From: Trichostrongylus colubriformis
Lineage: Eukaryota; Nematoda; Chromadorea; Rhabditida; Trichostrongylidae
Direction of reading: 5' to 3'
Assembly (NCBI GenBank): GCA_963978905.1
Contig: OZ022259.1
Location: 21,922,068-21,986,067, forward strand
Length of the DNA stretch: 64,000 nt
The position numbers were made by a program, and so were the translations under genes. Under the pieces are notes generated by a model, which was not told the origin of the DNA, made no database searches, and saw nothing but the letters and a program-made list of their open reading frames with translations. How positions within the stretch are numbered: position 1 is the stretch's first letter; each line of letters starts with the position of its first letter. Positions 13,061 to 24,680 of the stretch are shown piece after piece.

Positions 13061-13600
13061 ATGCATGGCGCAATCCACAACGAAACGGCCAGTACCAATA
13101 ACTCTTTCGTTGGTCCGCTGACACCGAAACCACGTACAGAGACACCTCCGGAATTCACCGATAAGCGGAAAGCGATATCTATCAACGGGTACCACCGTGG
13201 ATGGACACTCCAGAAACAATGGGATGAAAGCGGAAAATTAGCTGATATGGACTTCTTCCATATCTTACTGCGATCGCAAGTACGTAATCTAGTGTTGGCG
13301 GACACTATGCGGACCGCAAAAACGTTTGTATTCATTGAGAATGTGGATGAAATCCTATGGCGCATGGCGCATCCCACAGAAAAACTGACCGACGCTTTTC
13401 ATCTTCCCACTAGGCCTCCGGGAGCGAAGGATGCATACTGGAAAAATTTCAGTAACAATGAATCGATTTTTGGGAAGATTCGTGGGAAGATCTCGCAAAT
13501 TCGACGAAAAAAGCTTTCCTTAACTGGCTTTTTTGAATTTTCTTGCTTCGTTTTGAAGATAAGGCATAGCTCAGGTAGCCATTCGAAAGCGACAACCTAG
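13061..13600 (+). CDS. Hypothetical frame inside the hAT-like element
   Basis: A 179-codon frame starts ATG at 13061 and ends at 13600. It is the longest non-transposase single frame in the window. The product begins MHGAIHNETASTNNSFVGPL, is charged, and has no signal peptide, membrane segment or motif that I recognise. It does not resemble the hAT RNase H-like or dimerisation region. The last part runs into one copy of a 188-bp tandem repeat, so the C-terminus is probably not natural. The minus strand is also open for about 109 codons here, which lowers confidence. It could be captured host sequence or chance. Confidence 0.2.
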   Translation: MHGAIHNETASTNNSFVGPLTPKPRTETPPEFTDKRKAISINGYHRGWTLQKQWDESGKLADMDFFHILLRSQVRNLVLADTMRTAKTFVFIENVDEILWRMAHPTEKLTDAFHLPTRPPGAKDAYWKNFSNNESIFGKIRGKISQIRRKKLSLTGFFEFSCFVLKIRHSSGSHSKATT

Positions 13601-13895
13601 CAGATTTCGGGCACCCAAAAACGCACTCATGTGGTTAAGTATGAAAGAAGTTATGACCAATTAAAGTGGAACACTTTAACTTTTCAAAATTCTCCTCATC
13701 TAACCCTCATCTGGCTTCCCTCAAAATAACTTCCTTCATTTTGAAGATATGGCATAGCGCAGGAAGTCATTCGAAAGCGGCAACCTCGGTGACCCCGCTT
13801 CAACGAATCGGACTCATATGGTTAAGTTTGAAGGAAGTTATGGCCATTTCCGTGAAACACTTCAAAATTTTCCTCATCTAATCCTCAACTGGGAA
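13551..13895. repeat. Two tandem copies of an about 188-bp repeat inside the hAT-like element
   Basis: TTTTGAAGAT followed by GGCATAGC appears at 13551 and again at 13739, and the following sequences (CATTCGAAAGCG, then TGGTTAAGT, then a TTCCTCATCTAA-type segment) recur in the same order. The period is about 188 bp with moderate divergence. Confidence 0.65.
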
Positions 13896-15061
13896 CCCAT
13901 ATCGAGAACAAAGCAACCCTTGGGGAAAGCAAGCGGTCAGTAGATAGGCCTGAGGGAGTTATTGGGAAAACAGTTGACAGCTGTTTGAAAGATGGGCTCT
14001 AGGTAAAGTTTAAAGTATTTTAAGAATGTCGGAATTTAGTATGAGGAAGATACCGCGCTCCATAGTGATCGCCGCGTCGCAGCCGCCTCTATCCTTTCAG
14101 CTTTGCGCACAGTCTATTCGAATGGTTTGTTTCCTACCGTTAACTCTTACGGTGTCTGTATTGGTTCCATCTGTAGTCTGGTATTCACATTATTCCATCT
14201 TATTTATACTGAGTTACTTTGGTGGAGAGTAGTGGAATGTGATTTAGTCAACTGCAACCTATTGAGACCTAGGTTCATTTCTGAATGTAGTCCTCAGATG
14301 AGAATGTAGTATAACCATGCTTTACTGGCCTTCTAATTACATTGTTTCGTGAACATGTTTATATATTCAGTGATTGATTCCTTGTTTTTCAGTGTATCTG
14401 AAAAAGTCTGCCAGAGATGCGATGATCGCAGCGTTCTAAACGCTTCGTCAGAATACTGTTTATGTTCGTACTTCAGCTTCAGAGGGCATAATCCCGTCTG
14501 AACGTGTTCGGTTTTTTCGTTTGATACATAGTAGTTGTCCACCGACGTTGGCTTACCGGCCGAAGCAGGGTTAGGTGTTGCAGGTTGTCATTCCCCTGAT
14601 GAAGTATGTAAACGCTATCGTAAAATCTCCATTGAGCATGAAAACACTGGTACTGCTTTCACAAATTGTTCCGTGCGAGGTAATATAACACCAAAAGATC
14701 CCTTTTATTTTTTTCGTCTTTGTCCTCTCAACCATGCGTCAAGACAACACAAGTGGGGTTTTAACTTGGTGAATATATAGATGTGACGTGGGTACATGGG
14801 TCCGGACACTTGATTTGTCACTTTCAAGTTTCTATGCTTGAAAAAAAAAGAGAAACAGAATGTGTGATTACAATTACAGAAGTAAGAGGGGGGTCGTACT
14901 GAGGCCCTTTTTTTTGGGGGGGGTCGTATTTTTCGAAAATTTTCCTCAACTGGACGCTTGACCCTGTCTCGGGGTCTTATCACGACCCCGCAGCACGGCG
15001 TATCGCTCTTCAGTTCATCACTCGGGAGAGTTATCGACGAAGACGGGACCACGTTTGCGGC

Positions 15062-16182
15062 GGGTGGGGGAAATACGCCAAAAATCCGCGTGGCCGCCCG
15101 CTGCGAGCGGCGCGGTGAGTCCGAGTCGGATTTCGTCTCAGGGAACCTGCACATCTAACAATAAGATGGCGATCGCATCCAAACTAAGGTGCGACAGCGC
15201 GGCGGTCGCGTGCGCATCGTTGCTGGGGCGCGCTAAGCGGCGCCGGACTGAGTGTGGGTATCTCGAAGGACGTTCTGTTTGTATCTGATATCTCGTTACA
15301 ATCTGCATTACTCGTAAATCGTTTGTCGTATTGATTTAGCGATGACCCCTCGTTCTATTTCACAACGTATCTAACCATTTTCGCACTCTTGAATTCCACA
15401 GCTTCTGTCTGAATTCGACCCACGTATTTTGAACACCTCCCTTCACCTGGTGCTAATATAGTTGGTGGGGACACTTCACTGTGCTCGGCGTCGCGTGCTA
15501 CTTTTGCCTAGGTTTTTAGCCTAAGGCTTTCTTCAGGGGGAAGTCGGCTTAGGTAAAAATATACAACTGAGTGCACAAACTGATGATTGTATAACGGTTT
15601 CGATCGAGCGCAACAGTGAGGACCTCTCCACATCTATATTAGTATCGCTGCATCTACTTTTATGGTGCTCTAGAGGCGGATGACTGGTGGAAGAGTCCAT
15701 TTTCATTTAGTGATTGAATATAATGAGCGCAAAACTGGGTCTTCAAAGTGTTTGATTTTTCAACAAGGAAAATCGTGAAACGTCAGTTCTTCAGACCCTT
15801 TTCGCACTATCAGTAGCTGATCATTGGTGATCGGATCATTGGATATCGGATAGGTATCGAAAGGAATAGAAAAATCTCCCGACATCTAGACTTTTTATAG
15901 CGCATGATGTAGCAAACTGCATGAGGCAGAGTATAAATGTGATTGGATCTCGGCATCTATTTTGAAATCGCTACGGTGCCACTCCATCCCTCATTTTTCA
16001 AAACGTTTGGCGCGACCCAGCAACGACGCGCACGCGACTGCCCGCGCTGTCGCACCTTAGGTTTGGATACGATCGCCACCTTAGATGTGCAGGTCTCCTC
16101 AAACGACATAATCCAACTCGGACCCGCCGCGCCGCTCGCCGCGGGCGGCCACGCGGATTTTTGGCGTATTTCCCCCCGCTCC
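15062..16182. mobile_element. Mutator-like foldback element, 9-bp target duplication
   Basis: The terminal inverted repeats are about 200 bp and GC-rich; the left begins GGGTGGGGGAAATACGCC and the right ends GGCGTATTTCCCCCCGCTCC. Flanks are GTTTGCGGC (15053-15061) and GTTCGCGGC (16183-16191), a 9-bp duplication with one mismatch. Unit B has one GTTTGCGGC at about 34593-34601 in the same context, the empty site. Long termini plus a 9-bp duplication fit Mutator-like elements. No MULE transposase is visible in the 1121 bp. Confidence 0.83.
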
Positions 16183-16362
16183 GTTCGCGGCCGGCTGACT
16201 CGGCCTCTCGCCCTTCTGACATCTGCCCCCGGCTAGCGACGCAGAGGGGAGCGAAAGGGAAGGGAGATTTCAAATTCCGATTTATCGGTTTTTCGCAGTT
16301 TTATTTCGTTCTTTTTTCACTGTCACACTGCAGAGCATTCCTAATTTCATATACCACAATAT

Positions 16363-16868
16363 CATTTTCATTTAATCGGCTGGCAAGTTGCCTGACGCGG
16401 TCATGCCGCATCTTCGCCGAGGTGTGTTGCCCATGAACAGAGCTGAGCCCATCGATCACGATCTTCAGAAATAGGTCGTATAAAATCCACCAACTCGTCG
16501 CTGTTCCATAACCTGCGAAACGAAATGTCCCGCTTGAACTGCCGATCAACGCCAAGCATCATCAGGTCTTCCTTCACCACATCTGTCCAGAATCTCCGCT
16601 TGCGGCCGGGTAGCCTTCTCCAGCTGAGACCCGGAAGCGTCCTCAGGGAAAGCTGAACAAGGCGATCCGACTGTTTCCTCAAAAGGCGACCCGAAGCGTA
16701 GACGTTCTGTACTAAAGATGTGGGGAGAAGATGTTGCTGTTTCCCACGACTCATCCTCCGGTAAACCAAATCCACTTCCGCGTAAAGTTCTTCGTTGTAG
16801 CATACCCTTGGCCAGAAGTAGCCTGGCATTAGTCTGAGAAGTTTTCTTAGACGAGTGCTAGGAAGAAG
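16363..16868 (-). mobile_element. 5'-truncated RTE-type non-LTR retrotransposon insertion
   Basis: The insert is 506 bp on the minus strand and is flanked by identical 12-bp duplications ATACCACAATAT (16351-16362 and 16869-16880). Unit B has the uninterrupted site at about 34787-34800. The frame running from 16868 to the stop at 16401 (about 155 codons) ends with the C-terminal region typical of RTE-clade reverse transcriptase polyproteins, including GRKRRFWTDVVKEDL and RDRWAQLC motifs. The tail after the stop is short, as usual for RTE. Only the 3' end is present. Confidence 0.83.
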
Positions 16869-17435
16869 ATACCACAATATGTTGAATTTACCCCTTCCGG
16901 CGTCCTTAAGGGTACCGGTGCTCCATAACTAGATATTTCCCATGGTGTGCGGTCACTTGTTCTGCGCGAAAAACAAGTTGATTTTTCCAGTTCTTCACTA
17001 AATTCATGGAGTCTCATCACCTCATTCTACCGTAGTTAGTGCTTTGTGAAACATCGCGCAATGTGCTCAGGATTCCGACCAAGAATGTCGCAAAAGGTAT
17101 TTTTAGGGGAGACAAAAGACAATCTGCGGATATTATTATAATGTAAAGAGAGCAAATTCCTTACCAGCAGATCAATGGAAGAAGAGATCATGGCCCTGTC
17201 GACGATAAAAGATTTCAAATCTGTGAACCGTAAGCGTTGTTGGATATGAGCTCGGAGACGAGTTGTGTATTGAAGGCACTGGGCGCCGACAATTTAGGCT
17301 TACTGTACCACCGTGTAGTTCGGCAACCGCACACACGATGCATTACCATGTCGTCAAGTGTGAATTCATTGGTCGGCTATTTTTTATCATGAACACATTC
17401 TTCGTATTTCTTCGATTAGTCTCCCTACTGAAGGT

Positions 17436-17889
17436 ACACCACGCGATAATCAGATCAGTGGCCTACTTTCTTGGAGTAAGTAGGTCTTTCAATAACTGCT
17501 CAGACTGAGCCTTTGAAGCGGCTGCACGGTGGCATTCACTGTGTTGCGCCTGCCTGACTGAATGCAACCAAGTCGCGCCCATCCAACGAAATCCTTTCTG
17601 GCCTTAGAGGAACGAGTTTCTGAGGTGGGAGTTGCTTTCATCATCCAAATGGCTGTATTATTGAATATCTCAATGCAAGTTCCTTTCTCTTCGTGAACGC
17701 CATGTTGGAAATTCGTTCGTCCAAGGACATGTGTGATTCAATTGGGTGGGCGTGTCTTAGTTGTGTTCATGCAGTCACAACCCCGTGAGGATGCCCCATG
17801 CAGCCCCAACAAAGGTGCAAGCTGAGCAGTTATCTAACGACCTCCTCGCCCCGAGAAAGTAGGGCACTAATCTGATTATCGCGTGGTGT
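17436..17889. repeat. Foldback MITE family, unit A copy
   Basis: The two ends are inverted repeats beginning ACACCACGCGATAATCAGAT. The inner parts also fold, with two inverted blocks carrying CGTTCGTC. The same element is in unit B (35357-35809), and an independent copy starts at 63623. I could not define a target duplication. Confidence 0.65.
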
Positions 17890-18049
17890 TCGCTTATTTG
17901 TTTCTGTCTGTTGTTTCAAAATCATTCTGTGGCATACTATGACTCTAACCAAATGTAGTTTTACTGTAACAATTCCACAGGCATTAGGTAGTAGGTGTAT
18001 CCAGGACAGGCATCTAAACCACAGACTTCTTCTCCTCCAGGTTTTGTCC

Positions 18050-18975
18050 CATTTGATTGTAGGGACCGCTTTTTCGGTACATTGAACTAATCTCGATTGA
18101 ATGATCGAACAGGGGTTATGTCAGAGCCTACAATCTGCAAATCATGTGTCGAGGCGTGTTGATTGGCCCGTCAGCCCTACTCCGTCAACATTGAAGCAAA
18201 GACCTGATGTACAAACGGCGTTTTCACTAGCTCGTAGGAAAAAGCCACATCATCACGGCCAAGCTTCGCGCATTTTGTCAGTTATTGGAGCCTCGCCGAG
18301 CTTTTGCCGTATGACATCATTCTGAATATGCTCCGAACGTGTGATTTCGACTATTCAAAGCAACATTTTCGTCTCTATGCTTTGACATGTTTCGATTACT
18401 TCAGTCATTAGCTAGGCTTCAGAAACATACATCGCGACCGAGCGAAAACAGCTTCTATAAATTTCCGATTTGAAGCGCTCTGGTATTTTCTTCTCGCAGG
18501 GGATACCCGCCACCACCGTGAACCATTTGGCCCAAGTAGAACTGATTGTGAATCAACTTCATGCCGCAGGTGCCATAGAATGTAATCGTTGAGCCAAGGT
18601 ACTTTAAGCTGGTTGTGCGCGAAAGCTCAGTGCCATTGATGATTGTAATGGACTTGAGTCCTTCGCGCCGGTGGGAATATATCCGGCCTTGCCGACATTC
18701 AACCTGAGTCCGTGAGTCGCCAAACGGTCGCACCATGCTTACACCTTCCTTTCCGGATTCCTCTCTGTTTGCACAGACAAGCATGACGACAGCCTTGGTT
18801 ACCCCAGTTGAATGGGAAATTACATTGAGGTACTTGCTGTGGTTCGCACTCGGCTCTCTGGGCTCGAGTAGGGTGTATGCACCATTCAATGTGCTCTTCA
18901 GGGATGTTGTGCCGCCGAGAGGCGTACCACATTGCTTCTTATGAAACTCAATCGAAGGCCTCTTTGTCCAGAAAA
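18050..18975 (-). pseudogene. RTE-type reverse transcriptase relic, unit A copy
   Basis: Read on the minus strand, short frames show the order of an RTE polyprotein after the catalytic palm: a degenerate GDSRTQVECRQGRIYSHR (unit B has the better LRLNVGKTEYIPTS), then SLKYLGSTIT, then IPERFKSEIYRSC, then DVIRQKLGEAPITDKMREAW, then ENAVCTSGLCFNVDG. Stops and frameshifts interrupt all of it. It is present in both tandem units, so it was inserted before the duplication, unlike the RTE tail at 16363-16868. Confidence 0.7.
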
Positions 18976-19656
18976 AAGCAATATGCACAAATGCACATTA
19001 GTATGCGCAAGGTTTCCGCAACTTCAGCTACAAAAGAAGTGATGCTTCTTTGTGGCAACTATATTGTCTATTTGATTGCTAATTGGGAGAGGGAGAACAG
19101 GAAACGGGAAATAATGTGGACAAAATCAAGCCGGAATACAAATTAAGAGTCAGGACAGTCATTCGAGATGAGCACACACTAGACTGTGCATCACTAATTG
19201 AATGCAAACTAGGGCACCATGCATGCTTTAAAAGTGTCATCGTCGTGATGTCGCTTGGAAGTTTGCACTTTTGTCATAACTCATCATCATTTCACTATCA
19301 TTTAATATAGCCGCTCGCCAGCAAATATTCAGTTTTCCATACGCCGTGTCTTTTCTTCAACAAGCATGCTTTCTATATTGTTAACTGCAGCAGCACGATG
19401 CTTGCTCTCTTATTCAACTAAAGTATGGTCGTTAAGGGACAACGATGCATTTCATACGTTGCAAGGAAAGTTCTGACCGGTTTTCCCCTTCACAGAAAAA
19501 CGTTTATACATCACGTTCAATTTTTTATGTTTCGAAAACATCTGTTATCGAATGAAACGAACTATCTGAGCTGGTATGGTGCAGGATGGAGACTGAAAAT
19601 TTTATTTAGGGGCGCGTTGAGGGGGAGCAAGGAACGAAACATATCTGGAGATACTA

Positions 19657-20655
19657 TTGGGTTGGGGAATAAGTTCCCGCCATTTTTTAACCCCGTTTTT
19701 CAAATTGTTCCCTTCATCTTTCGATAAAGCTTATAAATGTTTTCGATGAAGCTTTTTTGCTCTACGAAACGCTATTATCTGTTACTACAAGGATGCTGAG
19801 TTATGGGCAAAAACTTCGGTGCCGGACGGGACTCGAACCCGCTCTTCATCCTTTCCGGGGATATGTGCTAGTCCACTACACTACCGACACCACCTTCACC
19901 TTATTTCTGCTTTTGAATGGTATATTTACCATAGCTTATCAGCACTCACACGTATAACGTGTTGAGCCGGTTGGCCAATATCGGCATCGAACCGTGAAGC
20001 TGAAAGCTTTAGTAATGATTTTTGATATTTTAATATAAATTAAATTAATTTGAAACATTAATTTAATTTAAATTTAAATCTAAAAAGGTGCGAAACTTCC
20101 GCCGAATAAATTCGTTTTCCTTACGCAATTTTGAATTGAAAAACAGGTAGAACCTTATTCCTTCATGGTAAAATATGAAAAGATCCAAAAGAAGAGTAGT
20201 ATCGTCTTGTAGACCAAGGAAGGCTCTATGGAATGCATATATGCGCAATCTCTCCAATCTCGATGGTAGGCGAGGAAGAGAAGATAACGAAAATGCCACT
20301 TTAGTGAGTACTGCCTTCGTGGGTCTTAAAAACAGCGGAAAGTTGAGCAATTCAAATAAAATGTAGTACCATTCTGTGCTGCAAAAGCTCTATCGAAACC
20401 ATATACACATGCATTTTTTGATCTCGACGGCAGACGAGAAAGATGAGGTGCGCAAGTGTCAACATTTTGCCTACAGCTTACTTCATTTACAAACCTCATA
20501 AACATTGGGTAGTCGAAGGAATCGAACAACAGATAGAAGCATTCTGTAGAGCTGAAAAAGCTCTATCGAAACCATACATGAGCTTTATCGGAAGATGAAG
20601 GAACAATGTGAAAAACGGGGTTAAATAAACGACGGAGACTTATTCCCCAACCCAA
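19657..20655. mobile_element. TA-flanked MITE (Tc1/mariner-type termini), 999 bp
   Basis: The ends are inverted repeats of about 80 bp starting TTGGGTTGGGGAATAAGT, flanked by TA at 19655-19656 and 20656-20657. Unit B has an uninterrupted GGAATATTGTTCCC site near 37973-37986. Internal blocks containing CTCTATCGAAACCATA are repeated in tandem. A tRNA-like arm of the foldback family is nested inside at about 19790-19940. There is no transposase frame. Confidence 0.8.
19790..19940 (-). repeat. tRNA-like half of the foldback family, nested in the MITE
   Basis: On the minus strand the A box is TAGTGTAGTGG and the B box GGTTCGAGTCC is perfect. It is followed, on the plus strand, by the TTTGAATGGTATATTTACCAT spacer typical of the family. 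Only one arm is present. Confidence 0.6.
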
Positions 20656-21103
20656 TATTTCCTGTAAATGAACGTTCAAGCCCATGAGAGTTAATATGTT
20701 GCGGAACCGCATTGAAAAACGCGCCTCTGGGGTGCTATTGCGATCTTAGCGCGCTTCACCTTAAACTGCAGTGGCTGAGTTGTCGAGTTGGCTGTTGGCG
20801 GCGGGAAGTAAAATGCCAGTGTTTTTGATTTCGCACAAGGGAAATTCGATTTCATTCATGATGAGGTTAAACAAGTTAGGCAGCAAACAAAAGCAAACAA
20901 GTAAAGCTGTGAAAGGAGTAAGTCCAATAGTACGAGAAAATGCGTTTATTACAGAAAGTACCCAATGAATTCACACTAGGCATCCTGGCAGATTATCGTA
21001 TGTGCAATTGCGACAACGTAACGAGCTGTGGTCGGATCTCGTAAGTCAAGATAGTCCCCTTTCTCTGCGTCTTTATGTGGAAACTCTCGACCGACTCCGT
21101 GCC

Positions 21104-21340
21104 GGGTGTGTACCCTTATGTCAGGATTTCGCAGGACGATGAGCGGCGTGCGACGCAGTGTGTGCGAGCTATGCCCGTCACGTAGATGGGTCTTAGATCA
21201 ATTACACGGTAATGCTAGGGACGCGATACGCCGTTGACTTGTAACCGCTTCGGGACCCAACAACATGGGCCTTTGGCTCGTCCGCATTGCTTCGCTTGCG
21301 ACATGCTGTGGTGCGAAATCCTGACATGAAGGTACACACC
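21104..21340. mobile_element. Short Mutator-like MITE, 9-bp target duplication
   Basis: The element starts GGGTGTGTACC and ends GGTACACACC. It is flanked by CTCCGTGCC (21095-21103) and CTCCTTGCC (21341-21349). Unit B has one CTCCGTGCC at about 38388-38396 followed directly by the continuing host sequence. Its subterminal CTTATGTCAGGATTTCGC resembles the larger element at 56880-57754. Confidence 0.75.
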
Positions 21341-21743
21341 CTCCTTGCCTCAGTGCTGTGGTGAGAATGCTACTATGATTCCAAATAACGTGTAACAAAG
21401 TTCTTTCCTTACTTCTTTCTGCACACCTTCGTTGAGGTATGAGCTTCTTATGGCTAATGGAATTTTTCGAAAGTTTTGGTCATTTCCAGAGTCCTCAGTT
21501 TAGTAATTTTTTAACCTACATCCTACTCAGCTAGAATACTTTGTTTCATTGAGCAACATTTGCCTCCAATAATAAAAAACGCGATGTCTCAACCTTGACC
21601 GCAGTGTATCTGTAGGATTCCGGGCACCCAGATGAGGTCCTACGAGGACGTCGTTTGGTAAGAGAGCTCGCATAAAGTCTAAAATTCAAAGAGTGTGGCA
21701 CTGAATGGAGACGTTGCTTTGACGTGATTTACGCGTTATATTC

Positions 21744-21753
21744 TCGTTTCAGG
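21744..21753 (+). promoter_or_regulatory. Probable spliced-leader trans-splice acceptor of gene A
   Basis: CTCGTTTCAG followed by G and then ATG matches the nematode 3' splice consensus placed directly before a start codon. The same arrangement precedes the start codons at 38820, 46122 and 54525. A cis intron with an upstream non-coding exon is the alternative. Confidence 0.6.
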
Positions 21754-24409
21754 ATGAACAACGTGTTATTGCTCCTCTTTATGGCACTCCTTCTTTTCGT
21801 GGTCTACGGTGAATCCAAGGTAAAGTCAGTCTTCCTCAAGGTCAGACTAGGTTGGATACTATTACAAGCCTGTGTGTATGATATAGTGTTCGTCCATAAG
21901 TTCCCGGACTACCCGAGTCAATATTGGTTCCTACTTTTTTTCTTATTTCACTGTTACACACGTCAAACGTGATATGCATTGAACCTACCACCAACGAGTG
22001 TGTGCACTTATGACGGAAAAATGCTTCGCGGCGCCATCAGCACGACTTGCAAAATCGATTGCCCTTGGGAACCCGGCGGAGCGTGGCTGCGTCACCTCTG
22101 CACTTCCACCCATGCCATACTGCCTCGCTTAAAGGCTGCCATGCCTTGCCACTGGTACTCGCACCCGCCGAGCCGCTCGTCGCGGGCGGCCAAGCGATTT
22201 CCCGTCATAAGTGCACACACCCAGGTCTGCTTGGTTCTCCTTCTGTAGAACCTTACAGACTTTTGGTCGGAGGAATATCGCGTGTCGTTTTGAGGTCACC
22301 TTGATTTGCTTGTCATTTCTTCTCCACAAAACGAGCTAGAAAGCAGACTACTCCGTTTGCGCGAGGTTGGTACTATATGATGCATGCAGGCCCTAGCGAG
22401 AATTTCCGATTTTTTGTGAATTTTATTCGCGACAGAGGTTAAGCATCAGTTCGCACAACATAATTTTTCGGGTTTTCCTTTAGCTCAGTGGTGACATGAG
22501 CAAGCTGTTCGCAGAAGAATTCCGCAGACGCAGTAAAATCGGAAGATGGATGTCACAGGTGCCCATGTCTCCTCATGTTGTGCGAGCAAGCTAGTAGTAG
22601 CAATTTTTTCGATGAAATGGATATTGGCTGACGGAATTCTAGAATCGTCCGAGCAAAGCCTTGCGCCTGTAGGCTGGGCAAAACACAGCTCCCACTCTTC
22701 AATGCCGCTGACTACTATATTGTATCGCCACGCAAAGATGCGATTCGAAAGTCCAGAGGATAGAGTTGAGGTAGTGGGCTGAGCTGTTGCGTGCACAGCA
22801 CATATGAGAAATAAACTCCATATTTTCAAAACTACTCGACATTGTGAAGATTGGTGAGAACATTGCAGCACAGGGATGCACTGTTACATGGCAGTCAGAC
22901 TACTACTACGACTGTCTTTCGCATGAGCTTAGTGGAGGGCAGTGGCAGTGAACTAATAGAATTGTCAGTCCATAGTATTTGAAAGGAAAATAAAACCATG
23001 CTTGACTGGATGGTGGCATTGCCGCACCATCAGTTAAAATATCGTGCCTGACCCTTTGGCATGGCCGATCCTACCTGCAACTTGGCCGGGGAAAACTCCA
23101 AGCTGTGCTGCTGAAGAATCAAACCCGGAAGGAATGCTTGATATGGTACCATGCCAAGATAAATAACGAACAAATAAGTTGACTAGGTAATCAGAGAGGT
23201 GAAGGTGAGTACCTATTAGAATAAAAAAGATCTTCTGAACTCCTCTGAAAAAATTTCACAGCAATAAATGTAAAGTGGTCCGGAACTTATAAACAATATT
23301 ATTATTCGAGTGGATAACAAGGCCTAAATACGTTGTTTAGTGTTTTAGGTTAGCTTAGAGGAATCGTACGCGGGAATTTGGTCTTCTTGTTACCCATATA
23401 TTCATGTTATAAATGATTGCTGCGGGTTACATGCAAAGTTTAACAAATCGAAACAAGAATCCGGCCGAGACAGGATGACCGATGGCTTGCTTCTATCTAT
23501 CTAGAGAATTTCGTGACAGGTGGGCGTTCTGAGCCTAGGCAAGTGCCGGTCTTTCCTTTACCCATATGTTTACGTTAATTGTTCACTGCGGCTTACATGC
23601 CAAGTTTAGTGGGGAGATACAAGAACCCGACGCAGAGACATGTTATCAAAGCAAGGTCCGACAGGGCGTAGAGTCCGGGAGGCGAGGTTGCGATGGCTCC
23701 AGGAGCAAAAAGGTGACGGTCATGTGGTCAGGACTCACAGTGGATGTCAAAGTTCGCATTTCTTTTTCTTGGTGGAAATACACATGAGCTGCTGATATTG
23801 TAGACATTCGATCGGAATTTTTTAAAACGAATGAAATTTTCAGCTTTTCATGCATTTTTCTCAAATACTGCATCTGATAGATTTTGAGAGGAACTAGAAT
23901 CACAGAGTTCCCGTGTACATCTCTCTTTAAAAATCCTTTTCGTAAGGAAAAATCCCCAAAAATTGAGGCGTCGAAGAAGCACTCGGATGTATCTAAACGC
24001 TCGATAATGGATACGAAAAAAAGCTTTGAATCCATCGTCAAAGATAAGAAGCTGAACAAACAACAGCGTTATTCGAAGCTGCGAGATTTGCGAATAAAAA
24101 ACCCAGTTGTGAGTTTAGTAGTGGTGCTCTACTTAAGTTTGAGAGAATCATTAGTTAGTTCTTCGAGGCTAATGAGCTTTTAGGCGTATGCAACTGTGCT
24201 TCGTTCCTTTATTAATAAGAATAAGCATAAGTACAAGCCACGGCACCGAGATAGCTATTCCATAAAAGAGGTGAGCTGGAGTTGCGGATTTGTTTCATGT
24301 TCAAAAATTTATCGTATTCCAGTATCTAAGGGTGAGGCAATCACTGAAAGAACTCGAATTGAAAAGGGCCAGGCAGAAACTCTGGCAGAAACTCGGCATA
24401 ATGACATAG
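21754..24409 (+). CDS. Small secreted basic protein, gene A (six exons, 170 aa)
   Basis: Exons are 21754-21819, 22330-22365, 22484-22558, 23947-24108, 24184-24270 and 24323-24409; every junction is phase 0. Exon 1 is a signal peptide, MNNVLLLLFMALLLFVVYGE. The mature part is very rich in Lys and Arg and has no cysteine. Exon 4 (TKKSFESIVKDKKLNKQQR) resembles the SXP/RAL-2 (DUF148) pattern of nematode secreted proteins; this is an inference. Exon 6 ends KRARQKLWQKLGIMT. Donors are GTAAAG, GTTGGT, GTGCCC, GTGAGT and GTGAGC. The exon 2 acceptor is AA here but AG in copy B; skipping it keeps the frame and gives 158 aa. A MITE (21999-22219) sits in intron 1. The function is unknown; secretion is well supported and expression is untested. 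Confidence 0.62.
21999..22219. mobile_element. Inverted-repeat MITE in intron 1 of gene A
   Basis: The ends read TGTGTGCACTTATGACGG and, inverted, CCGTCATAAGTGCACACA. The interior is GC-rich and includes a GAGCCGCTCGTCGCGGGCGGCC segment broadly like the termini of 15062-16182. Unit B lacks it (about 39050-39090), but flanks have diverged and no target duplication is clear. Confidence 0.6.
23296..23760. repeat. A-specific block with two degenerate 168-bp repeats upstream of exon 4
   Basis: ACCCATATATTCATG at 23393 and ACCCATATGTTTACG at 23561 start two similar segments that both contain a GCGG-TTACATGC-AAGTTTA motif. The second segment is related to 47640-47840 upstream of the exon F remnant. 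Unit B lacks the block. It resembles the interior of the TTAA MITEs (TTACCCATAT...), so it may be an old element of that kind. Confidence 0.4.
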
Positions 24410-24680
24410 GATGAATTCGTCCGGTTCACCTGAATTCAAATGAAAATTTGAGCACACTGCTAGATATGTACATATGTATATGTAGGTGGTATATCGATGG
24501 TGTGTGTTTGTGTGTTCCACAGGAGATCCGCAACTCACGTACCAGCAATCACCGGATCACGATTTCTTGAAGTTTAGGATGGGGCATCAGTGTGGGTGAT
24601 TAGCACTGATAACGAGCGGTAATGAGAGACTTGCTTCAGTTTTTATTAAAGCGGAAGGAAATGCGAGTCGTGATAGCAAG

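Larger units (their letters stand above)
12862..14966. mobile_element. hAT-like element, 8-bp target duplication
   Basis: The element begins CAGGGTCAAGC and ends GCTTGACCCTG, as expected of hAT terminal repeats. It is flanked by identical 8-bp copies of TCTCGGGG (12854-12861 and 14967-14974). Unit B has a single site in the same context at about 34503-34510, which is the empty site. Length is 2105 bp. I find no hAT transposase signature inside, so it is probably non-autonomous. Inverted subterminal G-run/TCGTA motifs lie near both ends. Confidence 0.87.
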
